DNA of 64,000 nucleotides. It comes from Clostridioides sp. (GTDB lineage: Bacteria; Bacillota; Clostridia; Peptostreptococcales; Peptostreptococcaceae). Made by a program: the position numbers and the translations under genes. The stretch is taken from contig JAISJN010000015.1 of NCBI GenBank assembly GCA_031261505.1, forward strand, positions 89,364 to 153,363, written 5' to 3'. This document shows, piece after piece, positions 8,719 through 17,459 of this stretch. Under the pieces are notes generated by a model. The model had not been told where the DNA came from and searched no databases. It saw only the letters and a program-made list of their open reading frames with translations. Position 1 is the first letter of the stretch. Each line of letters opens with the position of its first letter.

Positions 8719-9744
8719 GTGAGTCTTCAAACTTATAAAAATGTTTGGGTGTACATCGAATGTAAGGATGGAAAACCTAAAAATTCCGGTCTTGAGCTTT
8801 TGAATCCAGGAAGAGGATTAGTGCAGGGAAGTGAAGAGCGTCTGGTTGCGGTAGCAATCGGAGATGAGTTGACAGATATATCAAAAGTAGTAAGAGAGTA
8901 CGGGGCTGATGAGGTGATCTTGGTCAGTCACGATAATTATAAAGAATACGATACAGAAACATATACCTATGTAATGGAACATCTTGTAGAAAAATACAAA
9001 CCGAGTGTTTTGCTAATAGGTGCTTCAAATCAGGGAAGGGATTTCGCTCCTAGACTGTCTTGTCGTTTAAAAACAGGGTTAACAGCTGATTGTACCGATT
9101 TAGGAATAGACGAGGAATCGGGAAATGTAGCGTGGACTAGACCTGCTTTTGGCGGGAATTTAATGGCTACTATCTTATGCCCGGACACAAGGCCACAGAT
9201 TGGAACTGTGCGTCCAGGAGTATTTAAGAAGGTTCCAGTTGGAGCAAGCAAGGATTTCAAAGTTATTAAGGAAGAAATAATAGCTCCAAAATCTTTGAAA
9301 CGTACAAAAGTCATCAAGACGGTAGAAGAGTTGACAGATCAAATGATGAGCTTAGAGGATGCTGAAATAATTGTATCAGGGGGACGAGGAGTAGGCGGAC
9401 CAGAAGGATTTGGAGTGATAAAAGACTTAGCTGATGCAGTTGGAGGCGTGGTAGGTGCTTCTCGTGCGGCGGTTGATTCCGAATGGATTTCACAGATACA
9501 CCAGGTTGGTCAGACTGGAAAGACAGTACAGCCAAAGGTATACATAGCTTGTGGAATTTCAGGAGCGATACAGCATGTGGCTGGTATGGGTTCATCCGAC
9601 ACGATTATAGCAATAAATAAAGACCCAGATGCATCTATATTTGGATATGCAGACTACGGAATCGTAGGCGATTTGTTTAAGGTTCTGCCAGAACTTACTC
9701 AGGCAATTCAGAAGAAGAATAAAGCAGTAGAGGTGACAGTATAA
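8719..9744 (+). CDS. etfA: electron transfer flavoprotein, alpha subunit
   Basis: 341 aa with the C-terminal FAD-binding domain clearly visible (QVGQTGKTVQPKVYIACGIS, then GAIQHVAGM and AINKDPDASIFGYADYGIVGD). It starts with GTG behind AGGGGTGG. There is no N-terminal ferredoxin domain, unlike some clostridial EtfA proteins. It pairs with EtfB and serves the acyl-CoA dehydrogenase. The stop codon again runs into TAACTTGAGAAAG, the repeat-family head sequence, as at the end of crt. Confidence 0.93.
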   Translation: MSLQTYKNVWVYIECKDGKPKNSGLELLNPGRGLVQGSEERLVAVAIGDELTDISKVVREYGADEVILVSHDNYKEYDTETYTYVMEHLVEKYKPSVLLIGASNQGRDFAPRLSCRLKTGLTADCTDLGIDEESGNVAWTRPAFGGNLMATILCPDTRPQIGTVRPGVFKKVPVGASKDFKVIKEEIIAPKSLKRTKVIKTVEELTDQMMSLEDAEIIVSGGRGVGGPEGFGVIKDLADAVGGVVGASRAAVDSEWISQIHQVGQTGKTVQPKVYIACGISGAIQHVAGMGSSDTIIAINKDPDASIFGYADYGIVGDLFKVLPELTQAIQKKNKAVEVTV

Positions 9745-9782
9745 CTTGAGAAAGCTACAGATGTAGAAAGGAGATGATAAAT

Positions 9783-11810
9783 ATGAAACTTGAAAGATTA
9801 CTCTCTCCAGATAAGATCAAGGGTTTGGAATTAAAAAACAGAGTAGTTATGGAAGCATTACACCATTTGTACACACCAGATGGGACTTGTACAGAGCGAT
9901 TTAAAGAGTATTACTACAGACGCGCCTTAGGCGGTGTCGGACTAGTGATAGTAGGTGGATGCCGCTTCGATGACTATGGTGGATCTACTGCTATGATGAG
10001 TCTAAAGAGCGATGATATGATTCCTGGATACAAGGAGTTTACAGATGGCATGCATGAGCGTGGAGCAAAGGTAGCAGTTCAACTATACCACGCTGGAAGA
10101 TACAGCAGAAAGAAAAATGTACCAGAAGGTAAGGAAGCACTAGCACCATCTGCAGTCTATGCTTCTTATACACATGAAACGCCGAAGGAAATGACGATTG
10201 ATGAATTAAAGGAGATTATCTCAAATTGGGCGGATGGAGCTCTCAGAGCTAAAAAGGCAGGGTTTGATGCGGTTGAGATTGTTACAAGTGCAGGATACTT
10301 GATAGGTCAGTTCCTATCATCTGTAACAAACCTACGCACGGATGAGTACGGCGGATCTTGGGAAAACAAAACACGTTTTCCCAAGGAAGTTGTAGCTGCA
10401 GTTAGAGAGGCTGTGGGCGAGGATTACCCAATACTTATGAGGATTTCAGGAAATGATTTTATAAATGGTGGAAATACAAACACCGAAGCTATTTCATTTT
10501 GTAAATTGATGGAAGAAGCTGGTGTTGATGCCTTAAACGTCACGGGAGGCTGGCATGAAACCCGTATTCCACAGTTGCCTGGAAATGTGCCAAGAGGAGG
10601 TTATACTTATCTGGCAAAGACGATTAAAGATGCTGTATCAATTCCGATTATAGCGAGTAACAGAATTACAAAACCAGAGGATGCAGAAAATATCCTAGCC
10701 TTGGGAAGATGTGATTTCATAGGAATTGCACGTCCATTGGTGGCGGATCCTGATTGGGTAAAAAAAGCAGAAGAAGGCAGAACTGACGAGATAAGAGGAT
10801 GTGTAGCCTGCAATCAAGGATGTCTGGCAAAGACGTTTTTTGGAAAACCAGTAGAATGTCTTGTAAATGGCTATGCTGGAAGAGAGTACTTGTACAAAGA
10901 TAGGGAAGAAACAAGTGTTAAGAAAGATATTTTAGTGATAGGAGGAGGCCCAGCTGGATGTGAGTTTGCTATAAAAGCAGCTGAACTAGGGCATTCCGTT
11001 ACATTGTGGGAGAGAGAAAAACAGCTTGGAGGACAATTGCCAATTGTTGCGGTTCCACCGGGAAAACAGGAGTTTTCTAATTTCACAAAATACTTGGAAG
11101 TTATGTTAAGGAAGAACAAGGTAAAAATTGAATATAACAAATCTGTAAGACCGCAGGATGTACCGATTGGAAAATTCGATGAAGTTATCATAGCTACAGG
11201 TACAACGCCAAAGACTATTTCTCTACCTATAGAAACGGATGAGATACCGGTATACACAGCAGCAGATGTACTAGGCGGTAAATACGCTGTAGGAAAAGAT
11301 GTATTGATTGTAGGCGGTGGTTCTGTCGGATGCGAAACAGCACAATACATAGTGCATCAGGGAGCAGCCGATGAGCAACAAGCTTTCTTCTTAATGACAC
11401 ATCAAGCAGAAAGTATGGAGCGTATCCATGAATTAATGTTTAACTCAGATAGAAATGTTACGATTGTTGAAATAGAAAAAATCGGAGCAGGTTTTGAGCC
11501 AGGGACAGGGTGGCCTGTCATGGACGACTTAAAACGCATGGGGGTTGGGTTATTGAGTAAGTCAAAACTATTATCTGTAGGCAAGGAAGGGGCAAACATC
11601 TCGATTACAGACAAGAAGGACGGGTCGGTGAAAACCGCACAGATCCCTTGTGATACAGTGATTTTAGCTGTTGGATCAATTCCAAATAACGAGTTGTACG
11701 AGGCATTAAAAGATACTCTGCCAAACGTACATATCATTGGAGACGCAAGGAATGTAGGTAAGGTCATCGATGCAATTAGAGAAGCGGATACACTTGCAGT
11801 TGAGATTTAA
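9783..11810 (+). CDS. FMN/FAD/4Fe-4S enoate or 2,4-dienoyl-CoA reductase
   Basis: A 675-aa protein of the old-yellow-enzyme superfamily with three parts: an FMN TIM barrel (about 1-335), a 4Fe-4S site (Cys340, Cys343, Cys347, Cys359) and a FAD/NAD(P) module with GGGPAG at 387-392 and a second GGGSVG motif. This is the layout of 2-enoate reductases, bacterial 2,4-dienoyl-CoA reductases and BaiCD-type enzymes. Tyr172 in AGYLIGQFLS matches the conserved Tyr of the dienoyl reductases. The ATG at 9783 is chosen because AAAGGAG abuts the earlier ATG at 9774. It may reduce the C=C bond of a free or CoA-linked unsaturated acid; the substrate is unknown. Confidence 0.85.
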   Translation: MKLERLLSPDKIKGLELKNRVVMEALHHLYTPDGTCTERFKEYYYRRALGGVGLVIVGGCRFDDYGGSTAMMSLKSDDMIPGYKEFTDGMHERGAKVAVQLYHAGRYSRKKNVPEGKEALAPSAVYASYTHETPKEMTIDELKEIISNWADGALRAKKAGFDAVEIVTSAGYLIGQFLSSVTNLRTDEYGGSWENKTRFPKEVVAAVREAVGEDYPILMRISGNDFINGGNTNTEAISFCKLMEEAGVDALNVTGGWHETRIPQLPGNVPRGGYTYLAKTIKDAVSIPIIASNRITKPEDAENILALGRCDFIGIARPLVADPDWVKKAEEGRTDEIRGCVACNQGCLAKTFFGKPVECLVNGYAGREYLYKDREETSVKKDILVIGGGPAGCEFAIKAAELGHSVTLWEREKQLGGQLPIVAVPPGKQEFSNFTKYLEVMLRKNKVKIEYNKSVRPQDVPIGKFDEVIIATGTTPKTISLPIETDEIPVYTAADVLGGKYAVGKDVLIVGGGSVGCETAQYIVHQGAADEQQAFFLMTHQAESMERIHELMFNSDRNVTIVEIEKIGAGFEPGTGWPVMDDLKRMGVGLLSKSKLLSVGKEGANISITDKKDGSVKTAQIPCDTVILAVGSIPNNELYEALKDTLPNVHIIGDARNVGKVIDAIREADTLAVEI

Positions 11811-11896
11811 CTATATTATAACTTGGGATAACTTTACAGCACAAGCACTTTGCAGCACAAGCAATGACCATTAAAATTATGAGGGGAGAAAGGAAA

Positions 11897-13138
11897 ATGA
11901 AAAAACCATTAGAGGGAATCAGAGTAGTAGAAATGGGTACTTATGTAGCAGTTCCAAAGGCAGCTAGAATGTTGGCAGACTGGGGGGCAGAAGTAATTAA
12001 AGTAGAAGCCCCATCAGGAGATTCGTGGAGAGTAGTCGGACTTTCGTACAATATGCCTTGCGAAGAAGATAACTGTGGATTTTTCCAGGCGCCAAACGCA
12101 GGAAAGAAGGGTATCTGCCTAAATCTAAAATCAGAAAAAGGTAAGAAGATATTTGATGAGCTATTGTCTACAGCGGATATATTTATGACTAATACACGTC
12201 CTCGCCCACTGTCTAAACTAGGGATCGACTACGAAACATTGAAAGAAAAATATCCAAGATTGATATATGGATATTTCACAGCATATGGAGAAAAAGGACC
12301 AGATGTAGATAAACCAGGTTTCGACCTTGCAGCATTCTGGGCAAAGAGTGGTGCCTTGGTTCAAATGACACCAGCGGAAATAAGTCCTCCAAAACCAGGT
12401 CCAGGATTTGGTGATAGTGCAGTTGCATCTTCATTTGTAGCAGGGATGTTAGCAGCCCTTATAAACAGAGAAAAGACAGGATTAGGGGATAAGGTTGAAG
12501 TTTCATTATACAGCAGTGGATTATTCTACAACAGTGAAACCGTACTTATGGGTCAACCTCAATTTGAGAATCCATATCCTAAGAAACGCAATGAATCACC
12601 TAGCCCTACAACACCACTTTATCAATCAAAAGACGGGGATTGGTTTTTGGTTTCTCAGCCAAAATGGGACTCGGGATACAAGACATTATTATCAGCACTT
12701 AAGATGGATGAATATATAGATGATCCAAGATTCTATCCACTTACAAATGCTAGAAAACACATGGGCGAAGTTATCGACTTAATAACAGAAGCTTTTTCAA
12801 AATTAAGTTCAGAAGAACTTCTTAAGAATCTACAAGAAATAGACATAGTCCATGCAAAACTTACGAATCCAAGAGAATTATACTCTGATCCTCAAGGATG
12901 GGAAAACAAGTATCTGGAAGAAGTTACACTTCGCAGCGGCAAGAAGATTGTAACACCTACTAATCCAGTTCAATTCCAGAATATAGAGCAGACACCTGCA
13001 AGGTTAGCTCCTCTACTTGGAGAAGATACTGATTCAGTACTTGAATCTCTAGGTTATTCAAAAGAAGAGATAGAAACAATGGCTGCAGAAAAGGTAATTG
13101 TACATCGCTCTCCAAAAGTTGAGGAAGCACTTGTATAG
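11897..13138 (+). CDS. type III CoA-transferase (CaiB/BaiF family)
   Basis: 413 aa. The N-terminal LEGIRVVEMGTYVAVPKAAR and ADWGAEVIKVE motifs and Asp173 in GFGDS, the site of the covalent acyl intermediate, mark the family of formyl-CoA, carnitine and hydroxyisocaproyl CoA-transferases. It would move CoA from an acyl-CoA product to an incoming acid, activating it without ATP. The ATG at 11897 follows GGGGAGAAAGGA; the in-frame ATG at 11864 has no such site. The gap before it resembles a degenerate dispersed repeat (AACTTGGGATAA, then ACCATTAAAATT). It is the only acid-activating gene in the cluster. Confidence 0.9.
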   Translation: MKKPLEGIRVVEMGTYVAVPKAARMLADWGAEVIKVEAPSGDSWRVVGLSYNMPCEEDNCGFFQAPNAGKKGICLNLKSEKGKKIFDELLSTADIFMTNTRPRPLSKLGIDYETLKEKYPRLIYGYFTAYGEKGPDVDKPGFDLAAFWAKSGALVQMTPAEISPPKPGPGFGDSAVASSFVAGMLAALINREKTGLGDKVEVSLYSSGLFYNSETVLMGQPQFENPYPKKRNESPSPTTPLYQSKDGDWFLVSQPKWDSGYKTLLSALKMDEYIDDPRFYPLTNARKHMGEVIDLITEAFSKLSSEELLKNLQEIDIVHAKLTNPRELYSDPQGWENKYLEEVTLRSGKKIVTPTNPVQFQNIEQTPARLAPLLGEDTDSVLESLGYSKEEIETMAAEKVIVHRSPKVEEALV

Positions 13139-13282
13139 TAAGTGAAGCGTTAGAATGTCAAAAATAAGGAAGAATTGAGAGCTTTCCGTGAGTCATATGG
13201 TCTTACAGAAGGCTTTCAATTTTATATTGATAGTAATACAGGCGGCGTACACGCAAAAAAATTTAAAAATGGGGGTGTAAAT

Positions 13283-14038
13283 ATGGTAAAAGAACTCGAT
13301 TTAAAGGGTAAGGTAGTGTTGGTGACAGGTGCAAAACAAGGTATAGGCAGATGTATAGCAAACCGTTTTGCAGAATGTGGAGCAGATATCGCGGTAATGG
13401 ACCTATCGTTATCCGAAGACGAAGATGTCTGTAAAGAAATAAAAGCACATGGCGTGGAATTATTGGCTTTATCTGGTGACGTATATAATGAACAGAGTGT
13501 GGAAGAGATTTTTGCAAAGATAAAGGATAAATTCGGACGTTGTGATATTTTAGCGAACAATGCAGGTATCACAAAGGACGGAATGAGCAAGAAAATGACT
13601 GTTCAGCAATTCAGCGATGTCATAAATGTAAACTTAGTAGGAAGCTTTATTTGTTCTCAAAAAGCGATGGCGCTAATGAGAGAGGTCGGCGAATGTGGAA
13701 GTATCATCAATTTTTCTTCTGTGGTAGGCCATATGGGTAACATAGGTCAGGCAAACTACTCTGCGTCTAAGGCAGGGCTCTTGGGGCTCACAAAGACATT
13801 TGCAAAAGAGGGTGCAAGGGATAAAATACGCTGTAATGCCGTTGCTCCAGGATTTATAGAAACACCGATGACAGATGTAATTCCAGAAAAATTAAAACAA
13901 GCGAATATAGATAGAATACCTTTAAAAAGAATTGGATATCCTTTAGATGTTGCCAATGCAGTATTGTTTTTAGGTACTGACCTTTCATCATTTATCACAG
14001 GACAGTGCATAAATATCAACGGCGGATCTTATATGTAA
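13283..14038 (+). CDS. short-chain dehydrogenase/reductase (FabG-like)
   Basis: A classical SDR of 251 aa with the NAD(P) motif TGAKQGIG (15-22), NNAG, Ser145-Ser146 and the catalytic pair Tyr159 and Lys163 in YSASKAG. FabG-type enzymes reduce 3-oxoacyl groups, and in this setting it may act on a 3-oxo- or 3-hydroxyacyl-CoA of opposite stereochemistry to Hbd. The frame is open back to 13175, but GGGGGTG lies just before the ATG at 13283 and the SDR fold starts there. It is the last enzyme of the cluster and ends before the promoter of the MarR gene. Confidence 0.88.
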   Translation: MVKELDLKGKVVLVTGAKQGIGRCIANRFAECGADIAVMDLSLSEDEDVCKEIKAHGVELLALSGDVYNEQSVEEIFAKIKDKFGRCDILANNAGITKDGMSKKMTVQQFSDVINVNLVGSFICSQKAMALMREVGECGSIINFSSVVGHMGNIGQANYSASKAGLLGLTKTFAKEGARDKIRCNAVAPGFIETPMTDVIPEKLKQANIDRIPLKRIGYPLDVANAVLFLGTDLSSFITGQCININGGSYM

Positions 14039-14139
14039 GAAGATTTTACACCGTGCGATGACAATTAAAACGATCTACTGTTTATGCTATTTATGCATAA
14101 AAATAAGGCATATATGCAGAATTTTATAAAAACAATCTC

Positions 14140-14168
14140 TTGAATATTTGTAAATTTCCATGTATAAT
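14140..14168 (+). promoter_or_regulatory. promoter of the marR-family gene
   Basis: TTGAAT (14140-14145) and TATAAT (14163-14168) are separated by 17 bases. This suggests that the regulator is transcribed separately from the enzyme genes before it. Confidence 0.65.
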
Positions 14169-14282
14169 GTTAATAGATTTATATTGGCAAGATTTGACGC
14201 AACAGGAAAGGGTGGGCAAGGTGGATAAGAAAATTTGTAAATATAACAAACAAATACAATACCACTGTTGCTCTGGTGGAAA

Positions 14283-14720
14283 ATGATAGATTATAATGAA
14301 TGTTTTAACTTTATTTTTTCGCGTGCACAAAAAACCGTATTACAAGTATTTAGAGAAGAGTTGAAGGACTTAGATATTACACCGGTTCAATATGGAGTCT
14401 TGGGGTATTTAACTCAAGCGGATGGAGCAACAGCAAAAGAACTAGGAGATCAGTTTGGACTTGAAGCATCGACGGTCACTGGTATTTTGGATCGACTTGA
14501 AAAGAAATCTTTAGTAGAGCGACGTCAGGATGAACAGGATAGACGAGCACATAAGATTGTTGTTACAGAAGAAGGCTGGACATTGAGCGAGGAGATGTTT
14601 AAATCTGCAGTACGTGCGAATAATAGGGTAAAGGAAATCGTTGGTAAGGAAAATGTTAAATATCTAATTGAACTATTAACTAAAATTGTAGACTCAACGG
14701 ATGAACAAGCGAATTCTTAA
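14283..14720 (+). CDS. MarR-family transcriptional regulator
   Basis: A winged helix-turn-helix protein of 145 aa. The segment ATAKELGDQFGLEASTVTGILDRLEKK is the recognition helix region, and QDEQDRRAHKIVVTEEG is the beta-wing (DxRxxxxxLT-like). The ATG at 14283 follows GGTGG; a TTG at 14268 is an alternative. MarR proteins often sense phenolic or lipid-like acids and repress neighbouring genes. It lies downstream of the CoA cluster and shares the cluster's use of CGN arginine codons, so control of that cluster is a reasonable inference, perhaps through the 15-bp repeats at 1226-1270. Confidence 0.88.
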   Translation: MIDYNECFNFIFSRAQKTVLQVFREELKDLDITPVQYGVLGYLTQADGATAKELGDQFGLEASTVTGILDRLEKKSLVERRQDEQDRRAHKIVVTEEGWTLSEEMFKSAVRANNRVKEIVGKENVKYLIELLTKIVDSTDEQANS

Positions 14721-14804
14721 AAAACTACCCAATAAAACGCGATGCGTTTTGCAATCCTTGATTATTTCATATAAGTGGGTAATCGCAATGAATATTTTAA
14801 AAAG

Positions 14805-14843
14805 AGCGTAGTACTGTATAATTTAATATACGGGCACTACGCT
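14805..14843. terminator. bidirectional terminator between marR and the amidase gene
   Basis: Arms AGCGTAGT (14805-14812) and ACTACGCT (14836-14843) with an AT-rich loop. A-rich sequence lies on the left and T-rich on the right, so it can serve both converging genes. Confidence 0.6.
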
Positions 14844-14943
14844 TTAAATTTTGAGTAAAGCTTTCTGTAGAGTAAGGCTTTTTAGAGTAGAGTTTTCTAC
14901 ATGGTAAATTTCTAATCCATGCAATCTTAAATTAATTTCACAA

Positions 14944-15753
14944 CTAGTATATGTCAGTACGTCTATGAGCTAGGAGGGGGAGTTGTTCCCTTATAGAACC
15001 AATCTTATCCCTATCTATCTCAGCGTATATTATGCATTCGCTCGCGTCTGCCTCTGCTATTATTTCACCCCAAGGATCAGATACCCTAGAGTTGCCATAG
15101 GCAACGTAAGAAGCGTCATCGCAGCGAGCAGGAGCTGCACCTATGAAGTACAATTGATTGTCAAGAGCCCTCATTCGAACAGATAGCTCCCAATGTGCGG
15201 GTCCAGTGGTCATATTAAAGGCGGCTGGCAAGATAATCACCTCAGCTCCTTCAAGTGCCATCATCCTAGATAGTTCTGGGAATCTAATATCATAGCAGAC
15301 AGCTATGCCTATTTTACCCAAATCCGTGTCCACAACAGTGACCTCATCGCCTGCTGTAAGGGTATCGGATTCCTTAAAATAAACCCCTCCATCGACGTCT
15401 ATATCAAATAGATGCATTTTTCTATGCCTTCCTACTAGAGTGCCGTCTTTGCCAAATACATAGCAGGTATTGTAAACTTTGCCATCCTCGATCTCTGGTA
15501 TACTTCCAGCAACCAGATAAATTCCGTGTTTCTTAGCGAGGACAGACATTTCAATAGAAGTATCACCAGGATATTCCTCGGCGAATTTAGGAAAGTATTC
15601 ATTTTGGTAAGGGCAGTTGAACATCTCTGGCAACACGACGATTTGTGGATCGCCCTTCATGGCAGATTCAATCATTTCTTTTGCGTGGTCGATATTTTTT
15701 CGCTTATCATTACCTGTCTTCATCTGACAGATAGCTATCTTGTACGTGTTCAA
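14944..15753 (-). CDS. carbon-nitrogen hydrolase, omega-amidase (Nit2) type
   Basis: A nitrilase-superfamily protein of about 269 aa with the Glu-Lys-Cys triad: Glu46 in LPEMF, Lys115 in HRKMHLFD and Cys156 in VCYDIRFPE (numbering from the upstream GTG at 15762). HRKMHLFDID and the region NMTTGPAHWEL resemble omega-amidases, which hydrolyse 2-oxoglutaramate or 2-oxosuccinamate. The start is probably TTG at 15753, since GAGGAG overlaps the GTG at 15762 and sits 8 bases before the TTG. It stands alone on the minus strand, convergent with the MarR gene. Confidence 0.85.
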   Translation of the reverse strand: MNTYKIAICQMKTGNDKRKNIDHAKEMIESAMKGDPQIVVLPEMFNCPYQNEYFPKFAEEYPGDTSIEMSVLAKKHGIYLVAGSIPEIEDGKVYNTCYVFGKDGTLVGRHRKMHLFDIDVDGGVYFKESDTLTAGDEVTVVDTDLGKIGIAVCYDIRFPELSRMMALEGAEVIILPAAFNMTTGPAHWELSVRMRALDNQLYFIGAAPARCDDASYVAYGNSRVSDPWGEIIAEADASECIIYAEIDRDKIGSIREQLPLLAHRRTDIY

Positions 15754-15922
15754 AAAAATCACTCCTCACATTCTATTTTAATTTAAAAATTTCTGAGTAT
15801 ACTTATTGCTTGCAACTTAGTTCTACCAAAAAATGGTTTAATCGCACGACCGTCATTAAAGATTTAGAGCGATTGCATTTTGATTTAGGTAAGAAAATTT
15901 TGATAACATAATTATATCATAT

Positions 15923-16022
15923 AACTTGAGATAAATGTCCTCGGTCTATTACTGGCATTTGTCTCATTTCATTGTGGGTTGAAATCCCACAGCAGAAAGC
16001 GCTAAATAACCATTTTAAAAAT
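15923..16022 (+). repeat. dispersed intergenic hairpin repeat, copy A
   Basis: It has the family head (AACTTGAGATAAATG), the central GGTCTATTACTGG region, the TCTCATTT arm, a second hairpin GTGGGTTGAAATCCCAC (about 15974-15990) and the tail AATAACCATTTTAAAAATT. It fills most of the gap between the amidase gene and the RsiV-like gene; nothing else is seen there. Confidence 0.75.
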
Positions 16023-16125
16023 TCATTCTCTAAAAATTGGATATACAAAAAGTCTGATTGCGAGGATAAAATTCTCTGAAAATCTAAAACTATAAGTATA
16101 ATATATTTTTTGGAGGTGATAGAGT

Positions 16126-16950
16126 ATGAAGAAGAGATTATCTGCTTTTGTCGTCACATTATGCACGCTTGCAATCTGCATTCCATCAATTTCTGTAAAT
16201 ATTAAGGATTTATCAAGCAAGACAGCTGTAGAGAGCATTGAGGCTAAAAATGTTTCTGTCGAGACTTCAAAGAAGCTAAGGGAATCCAACTCATTTAAGA
16301 ATTCAGGTGGGTATAAGAGTCAAGTCTATGCAAAATCTGACCACAGAAGTGTTGAAGGTCTGGATTGTGACCTCTCTTATCCAGTGATAAACAATCAAAA
16401 CACAGAGATTGAGCAAGCGGTTAACGATAGAATAAAAAAGGACGTCGATTCATTTTACGATAAAAACAAAAAAAGTGCAGATAAAGAAAGTCTCTATCTA
16501 AAGGAGTCAGATAGCAAGTACGAGGCTAAGACAAGTTTTGAGGTAAAGAAAAATACTAAGTACGTATTGAGTATGATCATAGAATACTATTCGTACACAG
16601 GTGGTGCGCATGGATACTACGAGGACAAGGCGTATAATATAGATATGTACAGCGGTGATATATTAAACCTATGTGATTTGTTTGAAGACAATCAAGATTA
16701 CAAGGAGCTGATAAACAAAGAAATTAAGGAACAGATTGACTACATTGGGAAAAACGACGGAGGATCAGAAGTATTCCAATTCAAATCGATAAGTAGAAAT
16801 CAGAAATTCTATATAGAAAACGGAAATTTAGTGGTATACTTCGATCTCTATGATATTGCACCTTACGCTGCTGGAATACCGACATTCACTATAAACAGCG
16901 ACAAGATCCTACCTATGGTAAAGGATAAGTACGTCGAGTTGTTCACGTAA
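16126..16950 (+). CDS. secreted RsiV/DUF3298-domain protein
   Basis: 274 aa. The N-terminus (MKKRLSAFVVTLCTLAICIP) is a signal peptide or membrane anchor. The C-terminal part, with YSYTGGAHGYYEDKAYNIDM, GDILNLCDLF and FYIENGNLVVYFDLYDIAPYAAG, is a DUF3298/RsiV-like domain, a fold known from the extracellular part of the lysozyme-sensing anti-sigma factor RsiV. No cytoplasmic anti-sigma region precedes the helix and no sigma factor gene is adjacent, so it is not an ordinary RsiV. GGAGGTGAT precedes the ATG. A surface or lipid-side binding protein is likely; the ligand is unknown. Confidence 0.75.
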   Translation: MKKRLSAFVVTLCTLAICIPSISVNIKDLSSKTAVESIEAKNVSVETSKKLRESNSFKNSGGYKSQVYAKSDHRSVEGLDCDLSYPVINNQNTEIEQAVNDRIKKDVDSFYDKNKKSADKESLYLKESDSKYEAKTSFEVKKNTKYVLSMIIEYYSYTGGAHGYYEDKAYNIDMYSGDILNLCDLFEDNQDYKELINKEIKEQIDYIGKNDGGSEVFQFKSISRNQKFYIENGNLVVYFDLYDIAPYAAGIPTFTINSDKILPMVKDKYVELFT

Positions 16951-17137
16951 AATTGAGTTAGGCTGTTGTACACGCTGCAAGATGGCATCTACAACAGTCT
17001 ATTTCGCGTATAAAAATGTATTCAACAGCGGAATCAATAATCATAGAAAAATAAATTGCAAGCTCATGAAAAATAACGTATATCTTAAGCAATAGACCGA
17101 TTTTTGGATATTTTTTATGATAAAATTATGGCTATAA

Positions 17138-17407
17138 TCGAACGTAAAGGTAGTAGGTGGAATTATACCTTCAAATACCATATCAACAGGAGGGGTACAC
17201 ACTCTTGAGCTAAGAAATATCGATGTGGGATTTACATATACAATGGTGGTAGTTGATCTAATAGATGAGGCAGATATAAGTAGAAAAGATTCGAGTATAG
17301 TATTGGACGCTGATAATCTTAGGGCAAAATACAATGTGGTACCGAAGTATAAGAATTATATAAGGGGAATCGATGACTTTTACGAATACGTTATAAATGA
17401 TAATTGA
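17138..17407 (+). pseudogene. short orphan reading frame, perhaps a gene remnant
   Basis: A frame open from 17138 to the TGA at 17407 reads GGIIPSNTISTGGVHTLEL, then NIDVGFTYTMVVVDLIDEAD and onward to FYEYVINDN. The composition is protein-like. A GTG at 17225 is the first standard start and has no good ribosome site. A perfect AGGAGGGG (17188-17195) lies inside the frame but no start follows it in phase. Either this is a small gene with an unusual start or the 3' relic of a longer one. I do not recognise the family. Confidence 0.4.
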
Positions 17408-17428
17408 TAAATTGACTAAACTCAAATA

Positions 17429-17454
17429 GGGCTGTTGCTATATTGCAACAGCCC
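17429..17454. terminator. bidirectional terminator
   Basis: Perfect 10-bp stem GGGCTGTTGC / GCAACAGCCC with a TATATT loop, flanked by A/T-rich sequence on both sides, between the orphan frame and the end of the minus-strand gene. Confidence 0.8.
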
Positions 17455-17459
17455 TTATT

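Noticed and set aside
11897..13138. HadA of a leucine-type Stickland pathway
   Set aside because: The transferase family and the neighbouring acyl-CoA dehydrogenase with EtfBA would fit, but the required 2-hydroxyacyl-CoA dehydratase genes (HadIBC) and the 2-hydroxy acid dehydrogenase are absent from the cluster.
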